From assembly GCA_035489435.1 (NCBI GenBank), contig DATHKG010000104.1: a DNA stretch of 64,000 nucleotides, one strand, 5' to 3'. This document shows positions 36,657 through 45,714 of the stretch, piece by piece. The notes beneath the pieces are model-generated. The model saw only the letters and a list, made by a program, of their open reading frames with translations, had not been told where the DNA came from and ran no database searches. Numbering within the stretch: the first letter of the stretch is position 1; the number at the start of each line of letters is the position of its first letter. Origin of the DNA: DATHKG01 sp035489435. GTDB taxonomy: Bacteria > Bacteroidota > Bacteroidia > Chitinophagales > Chitinophagaceae. Made by a program: the position numbers and the translations under genes.

Positions 36657-38321
36657 TCATAACTTATCTTCAACCAGTTCTGATAGCCTGGTAAATTTGT
36701 CAAAGCGATGTTGCAATAAGGTTGTTTTTGATAACTGTGGTTTGTACTCTGTTCCAAAACCACTTCCCATTGCCATCATTGCCTCTTCCACTTTTCTATA
36801 TCTACCTGCTGCCGTGGCCGCGAACATAGCTGCTCCGGTGGCACAAGCCTGTTCAGATTTATGAATACGGATTGGCATATTCATCACATTTGCCATCATC
36901 TGCATAATGAAAGGTGATTTTTTTGCTACTCCACCCAGCCCGATCAATCCTTTCACCGGAACACCTTGTTCATTAAAGCGGTCAACAATCTTTTTTGCAC
37001 CGAAACAAGTGGCTTCAGCCAGCGCATAAAAGATCCTGGGCGCGTTCGATGCGAGGTTAAGCCCGGTAATGGCTGCTTTTATTTCCTGGTTTGCATCCGG
37101 GGTTCTGCGACCATTAAACCAGTCAAGTGCCAGCTCCGAATCCTCATCCGGATCCAGTTCGCTGGCTTGCTCACCCAATTGCCGGATCATTGTGGAGCTC
37201 AACTCTTCTTTAAGGGCTTTGGCAGTTGCTGTATCTATTAATTTGCTTTCCGGCAACAGGGAAAGTGGCCAGCTAAGCAGATCGCGGAACCAGGCGTAAG
37301 TATCACCAAAAGCGGACTGGCCGGCTTCAAGCCCGGTCATCCCTGGAATAACAGATCCATTTATCTGTCCGCAAATGCCCCTGACCAGTATGTTCTCCAA
37401 TTCGTTAACAGGGGCTACCAACATATCACAGGTTGAAGTTCCCATCACTTTGCTTAACTGGTATGGTGATATCTGGCCCCCGACTGCTCCCATATGGGCG
37501 TCGAAAGCACCGACTCCTATTACTACATCAGTCGATAACCCGAGCCTTTGTGCCCATTCTTCGCACAAATATCCGGCCGCCTTGTCAGCGGTATATGTGT
37601 TTTTGTATAACCGGCAAGTAAATCCTTTAAGGAGGGGATCAAGGGAAGCAAAGAATTCATCTGGCGGGAGACCATCAAATTCAGGCGACCAAAGTGCCTT
37701 ATGCCCTGCGGCACAAACACTTCTCTTCATTGTATGAATATCGACGCCACCGGTTAATAAAAATGGGATCCAGTCACAATGTTCAACCCAGGAATAACAT
37801 TCATTGCGAACGAATTCATCTTTTCTTAAGATGTATAATAGCTTTGCCCAGAACCATTCGGAAGAATAGATACCGCCGACAAAGCGGAGATAATTTGTAT
37901 TGAATTTTTTTGCATGATTGTTGATTTGGGACGCTTCGAGAGTCGAGGAATGATCTTTCCATAAGACAAACATTGCATTAGGATTGTTTTCGAATCCTGG
38001 AACAAGTGCAAGCGGCTTTCCTTCTTTATTAACGGCGACGGGGGTGGAACCTGTTGTATCGACTGAAATGCCAACAATGTTTTTTCTGACATTTTCGCCA
38101 GCCTGTACCAGGCAACTCCGTATAGTAGATTCAAGCCCATCAATATAATCCTGGGGGTGTTGCCTGAACTGATTGATGGCTGGGTTGCAAAACAATCCAT
38201 CCTGCCATCTTGGATATTCGAATACTGAAGAAGCAGTAGTTGCTCCATTGCCGGTATTCAAAATTATGGTGCGCACTGAGTCTGTACCGTAGTCGACCCC
38301 GATAACAAAATTGTCAGGCAT
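36657..38321 (-). CDS. araB: Ribulokinase (FGGY family)
   Basis: A 554-residue kinase that phosphorylates L-ribulose to L-ribulose 5-phosphate. The ATPase-fold start VIGVDYGTDSVRTIIL, the FDAHMGAVGG substrate region, the MGTSTCDMLV phosphate motif and the C-terminal LIGLGGVAKKSPFIMQMMANV are all AraB-type. It sits between the HAD phosphatase (79 bp upstream) and araD. A 15-bp palindrome in the upstream gap may be the site of regulation. The stop codon lies inside the end of the 60-bp element. Confidence 0.95.
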   Translation of the reverse strand: MPDNFVIGVDYGTDSVRTIILNTGNGATTASSVFEYPRWQDGLFCNPAINQFRQHPQDYIDGLESTIRSCLVQAGENVRKNIVGISVDTTGSTPVAVNKEGKPLALVPGFENNPNAMFVLWKDHSSTLEASQINNHAKKFNTNYLRFVGGIYSSEWFWAKLLYILRKDEFVRNECYSWVEHCDWIPFLLTGGVDIHTMKRSVCAAGHKALWSPEFDGLPPDEFFASLDPLLKGFTCRLYKNTYTADKAAGYLCEEWAQRLGLSTDVVIGVGAFDAHMGAVGGQISPYQLSKVMGTSTCDMLVAPVNELENILVRGICGQINGSVIPGMTGLEAGQSAFGDTYAWFRDLLSWPLSLLPESKLIDTATAKALKEELSSTMIRQLGEQASELDPDEDSELALDWFNGRRTPDANQEIKAAITGLNLASNAPRIFYALAEATCFGAKKIVDRFNEQGVPVKGLIGLGGVAKKSPFIMQMMANVMNMPIRIHKSEQACATGAAMFAATAAGRYRKVEEAMMAMGSGFGTEYKPQLSKTTLLQHRFDKFTRLSELVEDKL

Positions 38322-38355
38322 ACAATTGGCAAGCTTTCAAATGAATGTCCAATAT

Positions 38356-38370
38356 ACTGAAATTTTCAGT
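38356..38370. promoter_or_regulatory. Palindromic operator candidate upstream of araB
   Basis: ACTGAAATTTTCAGT has perfect 7-bp arms around one base and is framed by ATATAC and GTATAT. It starts 35 bases before the araB ATG in the gap after the HAD gene. It is a good candidate binding site for the Nudix regulator at the end of the locus; the regulator-site link is inferred. Confidence 0.5.
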
Positions 38371-38400
38371 TAAGTGTATATCGTACATTTATCTTTGCAG

Positions 38401-39054
38401 TCAAAATAACTGATCAAGCTGCGGATCGTTATAATCCCTGATAAAATATAAAACATTGTCATAATCAGCAAAGTCTGCTTTCTCATGCGCGCTCATTATT
38501 ACTACGGCTTTCATACCCGCATTCCGGGCTGCTTCAACACCTTTTGGTGCATCTTCGAATACAATGCAATTTTGAGACGGGACATTCAATAAAGTAGCAC
38601 AATTCAGAAAAGTTTCAGGGTCAGGTTTGCTGTTTTTTACATCCTCTGCGCTGACGACGGCCTTGAAATATTTCCTGAGATCAAGATTGTCGAGGATGAA
38701 ATCTATATTGAACATGATGGCAGCGGAGCCGATTGCCATGGGGATGTCTTTGGTTGAGGCTTTCTCAAGGAATCTATCCAATCCGGGAATCAACTTTAGA
38801 TCCGGTTTATAGGCCTGCTGATATCGTCTTTCTTTTTCCAGGGAGTATTCATCCATTTCAGCGCTTGTAAATTTATCGGGTCCGAAAACACGGACCAGGA
38901 GTTCGCTGTTTTTGCCATACATTTCTTTTTTCACCTCCTCCCAGGTAAGTTTAGCTTTTAAATCTTTTGTAAGAATGTCGAACCATGCCTGGTTATGATA
39001 ATGCATGTCGTCGATAATTGTTCCATTCAGATCAAATACAAATCCTTTTGCCAT
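38401..39054 (-). CDS. HAD-superfamily sugar phosphatase/phosphoglucomutase-like protein
   Basis: A protein of 217 residues from the ATG at 39054 (a TTG nine bases upstream is less likely). The HAD fold is clear: motif I FVFDLNGTIIDD, the cap domain, motif II IGSAA, Lys in DVKNSKPDPETF and the motif IV region FEDAPKGVEAARNAGM. The second Asp of DxDGT is Asn here (DLNGT), so the general acid is changed; this variant is known to me in related Bacteroidota phosphatases. It heads the arabinose gene run and may remove stray sugar phosphates. Confidence 0.87.
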   Translation of the reverse strand: MAKGFVFDLNGTIIDDMHYHNQAWFDILTKDLKAKLTWEEVKKEMYGKNSELLVRVFGPDKFTSAEMDEYSLEKERRYQQAYKPDLKLIPGLDRFLEKASTKDIPMAIGSAAIMFNIDFILDNLDLRKYFKAVVSAEDVKNSKPDPETFLNCATLLNVPSQNCIVFEDAPKGVEAARNAGMKAVVIMSAHEKADFADYDNVLYFIRDYNDPQLDQLF

Positions 39055-39070
39055 AAACCGCAAATTAGCA

Positions 39071-39097
39071 AAAGCCCCTCGCTTTGAGCAGGGGGCT
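39071..39097 (-). terminator. Hairpin terminator candidate after the S1-domain gene
   Basis: On the minus strand AGCCCCC pairs with GGGGCT, extended by GAG/CTC around a short loop, and is followed by TTT. It lies 110 bases after the S1 gene stop and just ahead of the HAD gene, so it may separate that gene from the arabinose locus. The T-run is short. Confidence 0.5.
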
Positions 39098-39207
39098 ACG
39101 TTTATTAAATTTCATCTGACCCGGTTTTATTTTTATCTATTCTTATTTTTATTTTTTTCAGGGCATAATTAAACGGGGATATTCTATTTGAAATGGTCAA
39201 ATAATGA

Positions 39208-40047
39208 TTAATCGTTTTCATCAACCAGCTTGATTCCGGTTTTTGTAAAGACAATTTTCCGCTGTTTGAAAAGATTGCCCGTCGTCATTTTGAATGTCTT
39301 CTTACTCATTGAAAAAAATGAATAAATATCATCGGGGTCGGACTTGTCATGGTAAGGTAAATAACCATTGTTTTCTTTCAGCAATCTCATGATTTTCCCG
39401 GTTTCGTCTTCCACTCTTTGATAGCCAGGACGGCCGGCTACTACATCTATTTTGTTCTCCGGCCCGATTTTTTTTATAAAGCCCTCAAGCTTATCACCGG
39501 TTTCTATCACACGGAAAACCTCATTGAAGTGAAGAACGCCGGTATGTTTGTTATTGATGATTACGAGATAACCAATATCAGTGCGCCGATAGATCACAAG
39601 ATCAACAATATCCATTTCCTTTACAGAAAGTGTATCATTGCTCAGGAACTGGTCAATTTTCTCGGTAGCTGCAACCCTGCCTGTTCTCTCATCGATGTAT
39701 ATTTTCACCAGGTATTCTCCACCTGGTATCATACGAAGCATTTGCTGGGATTTTGGAACAAAAATATCTTTCATTAAACCCCAGTCAAGAAAGGCACCTT
39801 GCTGAGTGACATCAACCGCCCTTAATTTAACTATATCACCCACTACACCTTTTGGCTCCAGTGTGGTAGCGATCATTCTGTCTTCAGAATCATGATAGAT
39901 GAAAACGCGAAGACTATCGCCGGTTTGAAGACCTTCGGGTACAAAACGTTTGGGCAACAGAATTCCTTCTTTTTCATCATCGAGGTATACTCCAAAGTCT
40001 ACGACCCTTATCACCTGTAAATCGTTGTATTCTCCGATGCGAACCAT
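39208..40047 (-). CDS. CvfB-like S1 RNA-binding protein
   Basis: A 279-residue cytoplasmic protein with S1-like OB domains followed by a winged-helix tail, the CvfB layout (regulator of virulence in Staphylococcus, RNA-binding). Repeated strands VDFGVYLDDEKEGILLPKRFVPEGLQTGD, GAFLDWGLMKDIFVP and GYLVIINNKHTGVLHFNEVF are visible. The C-terminal part (MRLLKENNGYLPYHDKSDPDDIYSFFSMSKKTFK) is the wHTH. Its target RNAs are unknown. Confidence 0.88.
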   Translation of the reverse strand: MVRIGEYNDLQVIRVVDFGVYLDDEKEGILLPKRFVPEGLQTGDSLRVFIYHDSEDRMIATTLEPKGVVGDIVKLRAVDVTQQGAFLDWGLMKDIFVPKSQQMLRMIPGGEYLVKIYIDERTGRVAATEKIDQFLSNDTLSVKEMDIVDLVIYRRTDIGYLVIINNKHTGVLHFNEVFRVIETGDKLEGFIKKIGPENKIDVVAGRPGYQRVEDETGKIMRLLKENNGYLPYHDKSDPDDIYSFFSMSKKTFKMTTGNLFKQRKIVFTKTGIKLVDEND

Positions 40048-40147
40048 TGGTTATGATATTTGATTAATGAGAGCGTTAAATGCTGTTATTAATCTGCAAT
40101 ATTAAACCTTATCCAATGAATGGAAGGCCGGATCTGTGAAATTTGGA

Positions 40148-40861
40148 TTACAGGGGTATTACGCGCCCTGAACCGGACACACTACTGCTTACTTTGGGAT
40201 TGCCCTTATACATTACAACTCCACTGCCGGAAATCTTACAGTCCAGGTTGGATACAACATTAACGCGCATGGTGCCTGATCCACTGGTGCTGGTGCTTGC
40301 CTGTACAGCTGTTAATGCAGCTAAATCTATCAACCCACTCCCGCTTATGGACAAACTTTCTTTGGAAGTGTTGCCATCATAAACCTGGATACTACCCGAA
40401 CCGCTGATTTTTACCTGGACATCTTCGGCGACCAGTTTTGCAACTACCATAGTGCCGGATCCATTTATTGACAAGGTTGTTGCAGCCGGCTCGAAAGGTT
40501 CCAACACTTTGATATTTCCCGAACCATTTACTCCAAGCCAGCTAACATCAGGCGCAGTTATCTTTATTGTTACGGGTTCATGGGATTTGATGTTTACACT
40601 GTGCTTCACTTTAACCTTTAATATGTTATCTGAAACATAGGTTTCTATAACATCAAGGATGTTACGTTGTGCGGTGATCTCGATTTTGAAGTTGTTACCG
40701 GGAATGTAATACATGTCTGCAGGAACACCCATCTCGATCCCTGTGAATTCTCCCGTTGACCTGTTTTCGGTGATGGCAGGACCATCACCCACAACTTTGC
40801 GACATGAAGGAAGACTGATAATTGACAAAACTAATAATAAAGCCAGGCTGATTTTTTTCAT
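40148..40861 (-). CDS. DUF2807 head-GIN lipoprotein
   Basis: A 237-residue lipoprotein with signal ending SLPSC (Cys20). The body is a right-handed beta-helix of the DUF2807 type, recognised by recurring SGSG turns (VNGSGNIKV, INGSGTMVV, ISGSGSIQV, ISGSGLIDL, TSGSGTMRV, ISGSGVVMY, VSGSGRVIPL). Function is unsettled in the family; it is often found with envelope or sigma/anti-sigma genes. It follows the STN/surface-repeat gene by 65 bp, so it is probably the last gene of the ECF sigma cluster. Confidence 0.87.
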   Translation of the reverse strand: MKKISLALLLVLSIISLPSCRKVVGDGPAITENRSTGEFTGIEMGVPADMYYIPGNNFKIEITAQRNILDVIETYVSDNILKVKVKHSVNIKSHEPVTIKITAPDVSWLGVNGSGNIKVLEPFEPAATTLSINGSGTMVVAKLVAEDVQVKISGSGSIQVYDGNTSKESLSISGSGLIDLAALTAVQASTSTSGSGTMRVNVVSNLDCKISGSGVVMYKGNPKVSSSVSGSGRVIPL

Positions 40862-40926
40862 ACAAAGGTTTTTTTATTCCATTATGACAACCTTCATTTT
40901 ATTTACCCCTATGCGCATGAAAAAAA

Positions 40927-42759
40927 TTAAAACAAGCTGATCCCTGCGTTCCAACCAAACCACGCATTAACATGATCTCCGTATTTATATGAATTTGTTG
41001 GCGCTATATCAAATTTGTAATCGGGCACAGCTGAAGTCTGGTTAGAATAATAGACATTGAAGGCAGGTCCTCCAAAAATCGAAAAGTGTTTGCCAAAACG
41101 AATATTGAGATTAAGGTTTGCCTTATTCAACAGGTTGAGATGATCCCATGAACCGAGATGCAGGTATTGCGAGGTGATTTCAGGACTGATACTGAACCAT
41201 TTTCCTATATACTTTTCAGTACCAAGCCCATAGCCATATGAATAGATCATTCTTTTACTATCTGTATTTAAACCTCCGAGTAGTATACTGTATAGTTTCC
41301 GGTTACCTGTTTTAAATGCAAAATTTGCGGTAACAACATCATTGGTGAAAAATACCAGCTTATGATAACCGGTTCTCACAATGTTAATGAGCCCCAGGCT
41401 ATACCCTTCTGAAGTATCGGAAACATTTATCAAACCAACCTGCAGTCCCGTCAACTTGCGGGTGTAATTAAATATGCCACCAATCTGGACCCCTTTTGTT
41501 TCAGCGGGGTTGATATTTGCAATGCCCGCTACCTGCATACCTCTTACATCTTTGTTGCTGTAATTGGCTATGCCGCCTATCTGCATCCCATTCAACCGGC
41601 CACCAACATGATTATAAATTCCACTTAATTGCAAACCTGTATAGCTCCGGCCAACAAAGTTGTTGATCCCCGCTATCTGTAAACCGGTAGCAAAACCCAA
41701 CGCAGAATTGTGAATGCCACCCACCTGAACGCCTTCCATATCTCCCCCGCCCGCGTTGAATATGCCTCCTACCTGCACATATCTTACATCTTTCTTGTTG
41801 ATGTTAAATAAACCGCCCAGCTCAAAACCATTTACCCCACCCGAATAGCCACCGAACAAATTGAGGGAAACGGTATTAATAACCTGCCCGTTTAATTTAC
41901 CGTTTGTACTTAAACCTGGTGTAATGGATACCTGGTAAGGACGGGCAATAAAAAACCGCTTCAGATTAATCGTTTGAAATTTCAACTTGGAACTGATGAA
42001 CCAGTCACCCAGGGTGGTTTTTTCTACCCTTACAGAATCTGTTTTTTTATAGGTATATAACCATTGAATGCTGTCATTCTGCCGGACAGCAATTACAATA
42101 GAGTCGGGTGCTTCGTAATTCTTAGGACTGATTATCGCTGATTGTTCAGTTACCTCAAGCGGCATGATCGTGATGGTTATCTGTTGATTGAACTTTGGTT
42201 CTATTACAACCGTGGTGTCTTCATAAAATTCTTTACTGACGGTAAGTGATGCTGTTTTGTATCTGCTTTTTAATTTTATCTTGAAATAACCTTGCTCATT
42301 GGTCATGGCTGAAGCCAGGCGGTCCTTCTCATAGATGCTTGCATAACTCACATGCTTGCCCGTCTGGTCGTCCACGATATATCCACTTACGATATATATT
42401 TTATTTTCACTCACCGCTTTTGATGTGACCAATGTAAGTTTAATCGGAGCACGCCTGATAATGATGTAATTGCCACTTTCCCGGAACTCGAATCCCGATT
42501 TGAAAATCATATCCAGCAACTGTCTTACCGTCTTATTATTTTCTGAAATAGTGATCAGCGTGTCGCGGGACACTATGTTACTGTTATAAGAAAAATAAAA
42601 ATCTCCTTTGTTGCTTAAGATCTCCAGTACCTGGTCAATTGGTTGTTTTGAAACCGTAAGTGAAATTGTTTTGCTGAGATTCGATTGCGCGGTTGCGGCT
42701 CCTGCAAACAGGATTGTTACAAATGCTGTTACGAAATGTACCTTAATTCTTCCTTTCAT
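40927..42759 (-). CDS. STN-domain protein with LA_2272-type surface repeats, no TonB plug
   Basis: A protein of 610 residues. After a signal peptide (to about 24), an STN domain follows (ISLTVSKQPIDQVLEILSNKGDFYFSYN, near 30-105), then a carboxypeptidase-regulatory-like domain (VSGYIVDDQTGKHVSYASIYE). The C-terminal half has at least eight repeats of about 20 residues with core (L/V)Q(V/I)GGI(F/A)N, as in LA_2272-family surface proteins, then barrel-like strands. In usual FecIR systems the STN domain belongs to a TonB-dependent receptor; here no plug or receptor barrel is present. It follows fecR by 75 bp and probably gives the signal to it. Confidence 0.85.
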   Translation of the reverse strand: MKGRIKVHFVTAFVTILFAGAATAQSNLSKTISLTVSKQPIDQVLEILSNKGDFYFSYNSNIVSRDTLITISENNKTVRQLLDMIFKSGFEFRESGNYIIIRRAPIKLTLVTSKAVSENKIYIVSGYIVDDQTGKHVSYASIYEKDRLASAMTNEQGYFKIKLKSRYKTASLTVSKEFYEDTTVVIEPKFNQQITITIMPLEVTEQSAIISPKNYEAPDSIVIAVRQNDSIQWLYTYKKTDSVRVEKTTLGDWFISSKLKFQTINLKRFFIARPYQVSITPGLSTNGKLNGQVINTVSLNLFGGYSGGVNGFELGGLFNINKKDVRYVQVGGIFNAGGGDMEGVQVGGIHNSALGFATGLQIAGINNFVGRSYTGLQLSGIYNHVGGRLNGMQIGGIANYSNKDVRGMQVAGIANINPAETKGVQIGGIFNYTRKLTGLQVGLINVSDTSEGYSLGLINIVRTGYHKLVFFTNDVVTANFAFKTGNRKLYSILLGGLNTDSKRMIYSYGYGLGTEKYIGKWFSISPEITSQYLHLGSWDHLNLLNKANLNLNIRFGKHFSIFGGPAFNVYYSNQTSAVPDYKFDIAPTNSYKYGDHVNAWFGWNAGISLF

Positions 42760-42834
42760 TGTTTGTTGGTGAAATGTTAGCGTTGAACCTAATTTGAAAT
42801 TAGTGTTGAATCTTATCTTAAATATTGTTGAACG

Positions 42835-43812
42835 TTATTTTAAAATGATCTGGTCGCCTTTCTTTTCAGTAGTGAGGTCAAAAGTTTCTGCGATAACTGA
42901 AATTATTTTTTCAATAGGCTCGTTGTAGAAAGTGACAGTATAAAGTTCTTTTTTTGCTTTTTCGTTTTCGATGATAATTTTCGTTTCATAGGCTTCATTG
43001 AGCACTTCAATCAGTTTCCATACAGGAGTATTATCGCAAACAAATTCGCGGCTCCGGTAATAGTTATAGAGTTTGTCGGAATTTTGTTTTTTCTGTGGCA
43101 TGGCCCCGGCCCGCGGTATCGTAAGCCTTTCGCCCTTTTGAAGCGTGACCAGTTGATTATCTTTTGCTACGGTCACTATACCGCTTTCAACAATTATTTC
43201 TGTAAAATCTTTCAGACTTTTAATATTAAACGAAGTGCCGACTACTTTTACCTCGATACCATCAACTTCAACAAAAAATGGTTTTGATTTATCGGGTTTT
43301 ACATTGAAGAATCCTTCTCCTTTCAAAATTGCTTTGCGATAAGATTGCCTGCCTGATTTTTCACGGTAACTCAAACTGGAATGTTTGTTTAAGGTAACTA
43401 TGGAATTGTCGGGCAGCGTATCATTAACAATTATATCATTGCTTGCAAGTTCCAGTTGAGCGGTTTTTGTATTAACCAGGTAAAATAAGACGGCAACTGC
43501 GATCGTGGTAATGAAAATTGCAGCGACACGCATCCAGTTAAAACTTTTTTTAAATGGAACAATGATAGCAGGTTTACCAGGGCTATTAATCCTGATCTTA
43601 AATCTTTGCCAGGCTGCATCCTCGTCCACCTCCCTTGATATTGCCAGTACCCTGCTCTGTTGCCAGATGAGTTCAAAATGATTAAAGTATTTTTGATTGG
43701 CCGGAGTCTGGCCGATCCAGTTATTTACTAGAGCCCGCTCTTCTTCCGTTACCTCATCAAGCAGGAACCTCACCAGCATTTCATCATCCATATCATGTAA
43801 AAATTCTTTCAA
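42835..43812 (-). CDS. FecR family anti-sigma factor
   Basis: A 325-residue single-pass inner-membrane protein. The cytoplasmic N-terminus (about 1-90) should bind the ECF sigma factor. One membrane helix follows (VAAIFITTIAVAVLFYLV), then the FecR domain (LPDNSIVTLNKHSSLSY, ILKGEGFFNV, FFVEVDGIEVKVVGTSFNI) and a C-terminal DUF4974/STN-like domain (KLIEVLNEAYETKI, EKIISVIAETFDL). In the FecR mechanism, contact with an outer-membrane STN domain leads to release of the sigma factor. It starts 11 bp after the sigma gene stop. Confidence 0.94.
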   Translation of the reverse strand: MKEFLHDMDDEMLVRFLLDEVTEEERALVNNWIGQTPANQKYFNHFELIWQQSRVLAISREVDEDAAWQRFKIRINSPGKPAIIVPFKKSFNWMRVAAIFITTIAVAVLFYLVNTKTAQLELASNDIIVNDTLPDNSIVTLNKHSSLSYREKSGRQSYRKAILKGEGFFNVKPDKSKPFFVEVDGIEVKVVGTSFNIKSLKDFTEIIVESGIVTVAKDNQLVTLQKGERLTIPRAGAMPQKKQNSDKLYNYYRSREFVCDNTPVWKLIEVLNEAYETKIIIENEKAKKELYTVTFYNEPIEKIISVIAETFDLTTEKKGDQIILK

Positions 43813-43823
43813 TGAAGTCGCTT

Positions 43824-44396
43824 TTATAGGTTAAGAAAAGTTAAAATGGCAGCTGGCAAAAAGTCAACAAGTTTGAGCCGCAGCCGTTTTAAGGCTTTGC
43901 CCATCTGGTTTTCAATTGTTTTTATCGACAGGCCCATTCTATCTGCGATTTCCTGGTATTTGAGTTCTTCGAAACGGCTCATCTGAAATATAGTTCGGCA
44001 CTGTTCCGGCAATTCGCTTAATGCCTGGTTGAGTTTGCTTTCCAGATCACCCAATAAAATCTTTTTTTCCGCATTGTCCGAATTGCTTTTCATCTGCGAT
44101 TGTGCGTAATTGTTATATGCTGAACGCACTTTCAGGTGTTTCAGGTAATTAAGACTTTCATGATAAACCGACCTGTACAAATATGCCGCGAGGGAGATTT
44201 GAATTTCAACCTTAGATTTTTTTTCCCAAAGACGACAAAACACATTTTGAACGATCTCTTCGGCCATGATATCGTCCCTGATGATAGTATAGGCGTAGGC
44301 ATGCAGGTTTTTAAAGTTTGTTTTAAAAACCTGTTCAAAAGCTTGTTCCCCCGTATCTCCAGGGTTATACAGCTTTCCACTGTCTTTTACTTCCAT
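43824..44396 (-). CDS. ECF RNA polymerase sigma-70 factor
   Basis: A protein of 190 residues from the ATG at 44396 (a TTG 45 bases upstream is in frame). Region 2 (YAYTIIRDDIMAEEIVQNVFCRLWEKK) and region 4 (LPEQCRTIFQMSRFEELKYQEIADRMGLSIKTIENQMGKAL) are complete, and no region 3 is present. It matches the Bacteroidota FecI-like ECF group. It is the first gene of the sigma, anti-sigma, STN protein and DUF2807 series, and is expected to switch that series on. Confidence 0.94.
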   Translation of the reverse strand: MEVKDSGKLYNPGDTGEQAFEQVFKTNFKNLHAYAYTIIRDDIMAEEIVQNVFCRLWEKKSKVEIQISLAAYLYRSVYHESLNYLKHLKVRSAYNNYAQSQMKSNSDNAEKKILLGDLESKLNQALSELPEQCRTIFQMSRFEELKYQEIADRMGLSIKTIENQMGKALKRLRLKLVDFLPAAILTFLNL

Positions 44397-44521
44397 TCTT
44401 AGGGTTTGATATCCAGTGCTGTATTTGAGGGCTCCGGCCAAATTTGTGCTTTATTTAAAGACACCTGCAGGCTATTGCACCCCTATCTGAATAATTAATT
44501 TATTTTAAACCAAGAGAGCCA

Positions 44522-45418
44522 TTACCTGTGTTCTTCATAAAAGTTCTGATGGAGTATCTGGTTAAGGTAGGCCAGTTCCTGGGCCGTTAACGCCAATGTT
44601 TCCGGAACTGCCAGGGCCTCATCAAGTTGAGCCATAGTGCGAACACCTATTACAGCCGATGTAACTGCTTGCTGCTGAAGCACATAGTTTACTGAAGTCT
44701 GCATTTCACTTCTACCGTCGCTACTGATACTGCGAATAGCCGTTGATAATTTATGCACTTCAAGTTTGTCATAATTAAGGAACTTGTCTGCCGGTTTACC
44801 ACCCAGCAAACCTTTGGCAATGCTCCCCCTGGCGAGCACTCCGATGTCTGAAGCTGCTAATAATGGCAGGCAAAGCTCTTCGGGGCGACGGTCGAGCAAA
44901 CTATATTGCATCATAACGGAAGAAATGGATGAACGCTGAACATATTCGCGAATCACGTTTGGACGAATCGATGAAATGCCATAAAACCTGATCTTACCTT
45001 TTTGTATTAGTTCTTCAAAAGCGGATATTGTTTCATCAATCGGATCATCTATTGTTCCTCCATGTAGCTGGTACAAATCAATATAGTCGGTACCAAGTCT
45101 TTGCAGGCTGTTTTCAACCTGGCTAATGATATACTGTTTTGAAGGGTTCCAATCCCAACCCGAATTATCCGGCCTCCATTGATTGCCAACCTTTGTTGCT
45201 ATAAAGACTTTCTTCCGATATGATTTTAGTGCTTTACCAAGCATTAGTTCGTTTGCCCCCTGGTTATATAAGTCGGCAGTATCAAAAAGATTGATTCCCC
45301 CGTCAACAGCTTTCGATATTAATTGATCGGCAATCGGCTGATCAACGGGCATTGACATACCACCAAATGAAATAACGCTGACTTCAAGAGAAGATTTACC
45401 TAGTTTTCTGTATTTCAT
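44522..45418 (-). CDS. Aldo/keto reductase
   Basis: A 298-residue NADPH-dependent TIM-barrel oxidoreductase. The catalytic tetrad is visible: Asp and Tyr in LFDTADLYNQG, Lys in FIATKVG and His in LYQLHGGTID. The nucleotide-binding tail VIGVRTMAQLDEAL is present. It resembles the YajO/general-stress subgroup that acts on sugar or lipid aldehydes. It stands alone between the ECF sigma gene (same strand, downstream) and the divergent amidohydrolase. The physiological substrate is not deducible. Confidence 0.93.
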   Translation of the reverse strand: MKYRKLGKSSLEVSVISFGGMSMPVDQPIADQLISKAVDGGINLFDTADLYNQGANELMLGKALKSYRKKVFIATKVGNQWRPDNSGWDWNPSKQYIISQVENSLQRLGTDYIDLYQLHGGTIDDPIDETISAFEELIQKGKIRFYGISSIRPNVIREYVQRSSISSVMMQYSLLDRRPEELCLPLLAASDIGVLARGSIAKGLLGGKPADKFLNYDKLEVHKLSTAIRSISSDGRSEMQTSVNYVLQQQAVTSAVIGVRTMAQLDEALAVPETLALTAQELAYLNQILHQNFYEEHR

Positions 45419-45562
45419 CCGTTATTTATTATTTTTTGGGTTCCGCTACACCATTCATCATGCAATCTTCATATAGTTTTTGAACCTGCATATACCGATA
45501 GTAAAATTCACATGAAATTCACCAAGGGACCAGCCACCCCGCCAGCTTAGTTGATTGAGCAG

Positions 45563-45584
45563 TGTAAATTTATTGTAAATTTAT
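45563..45584. repeat. Perfect 11-bp direct repeat upstream of the amidohydrolase
   Basis: TGTAAATTTAT occurs twice without a gap (45563-45573, 45574-45584), about 130 bases before the amidohydrolase start, in the otherwise featureless 296-bp divergent gap. It could be a tandem regulator site or simple slippage. Confidence 0.45.
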
Positions 45585-45714
45585 CAGGTACAATGTTATC
45601 TGCCCGAACACACATTTTCACTTCCGACTCAAATAAAGATGTTATATGAATCACCCATCTGAGATTTCGAAACATCCCGCAAGGACCAAACGCTGCAGTG
45701 AAATTTCAAAAACG

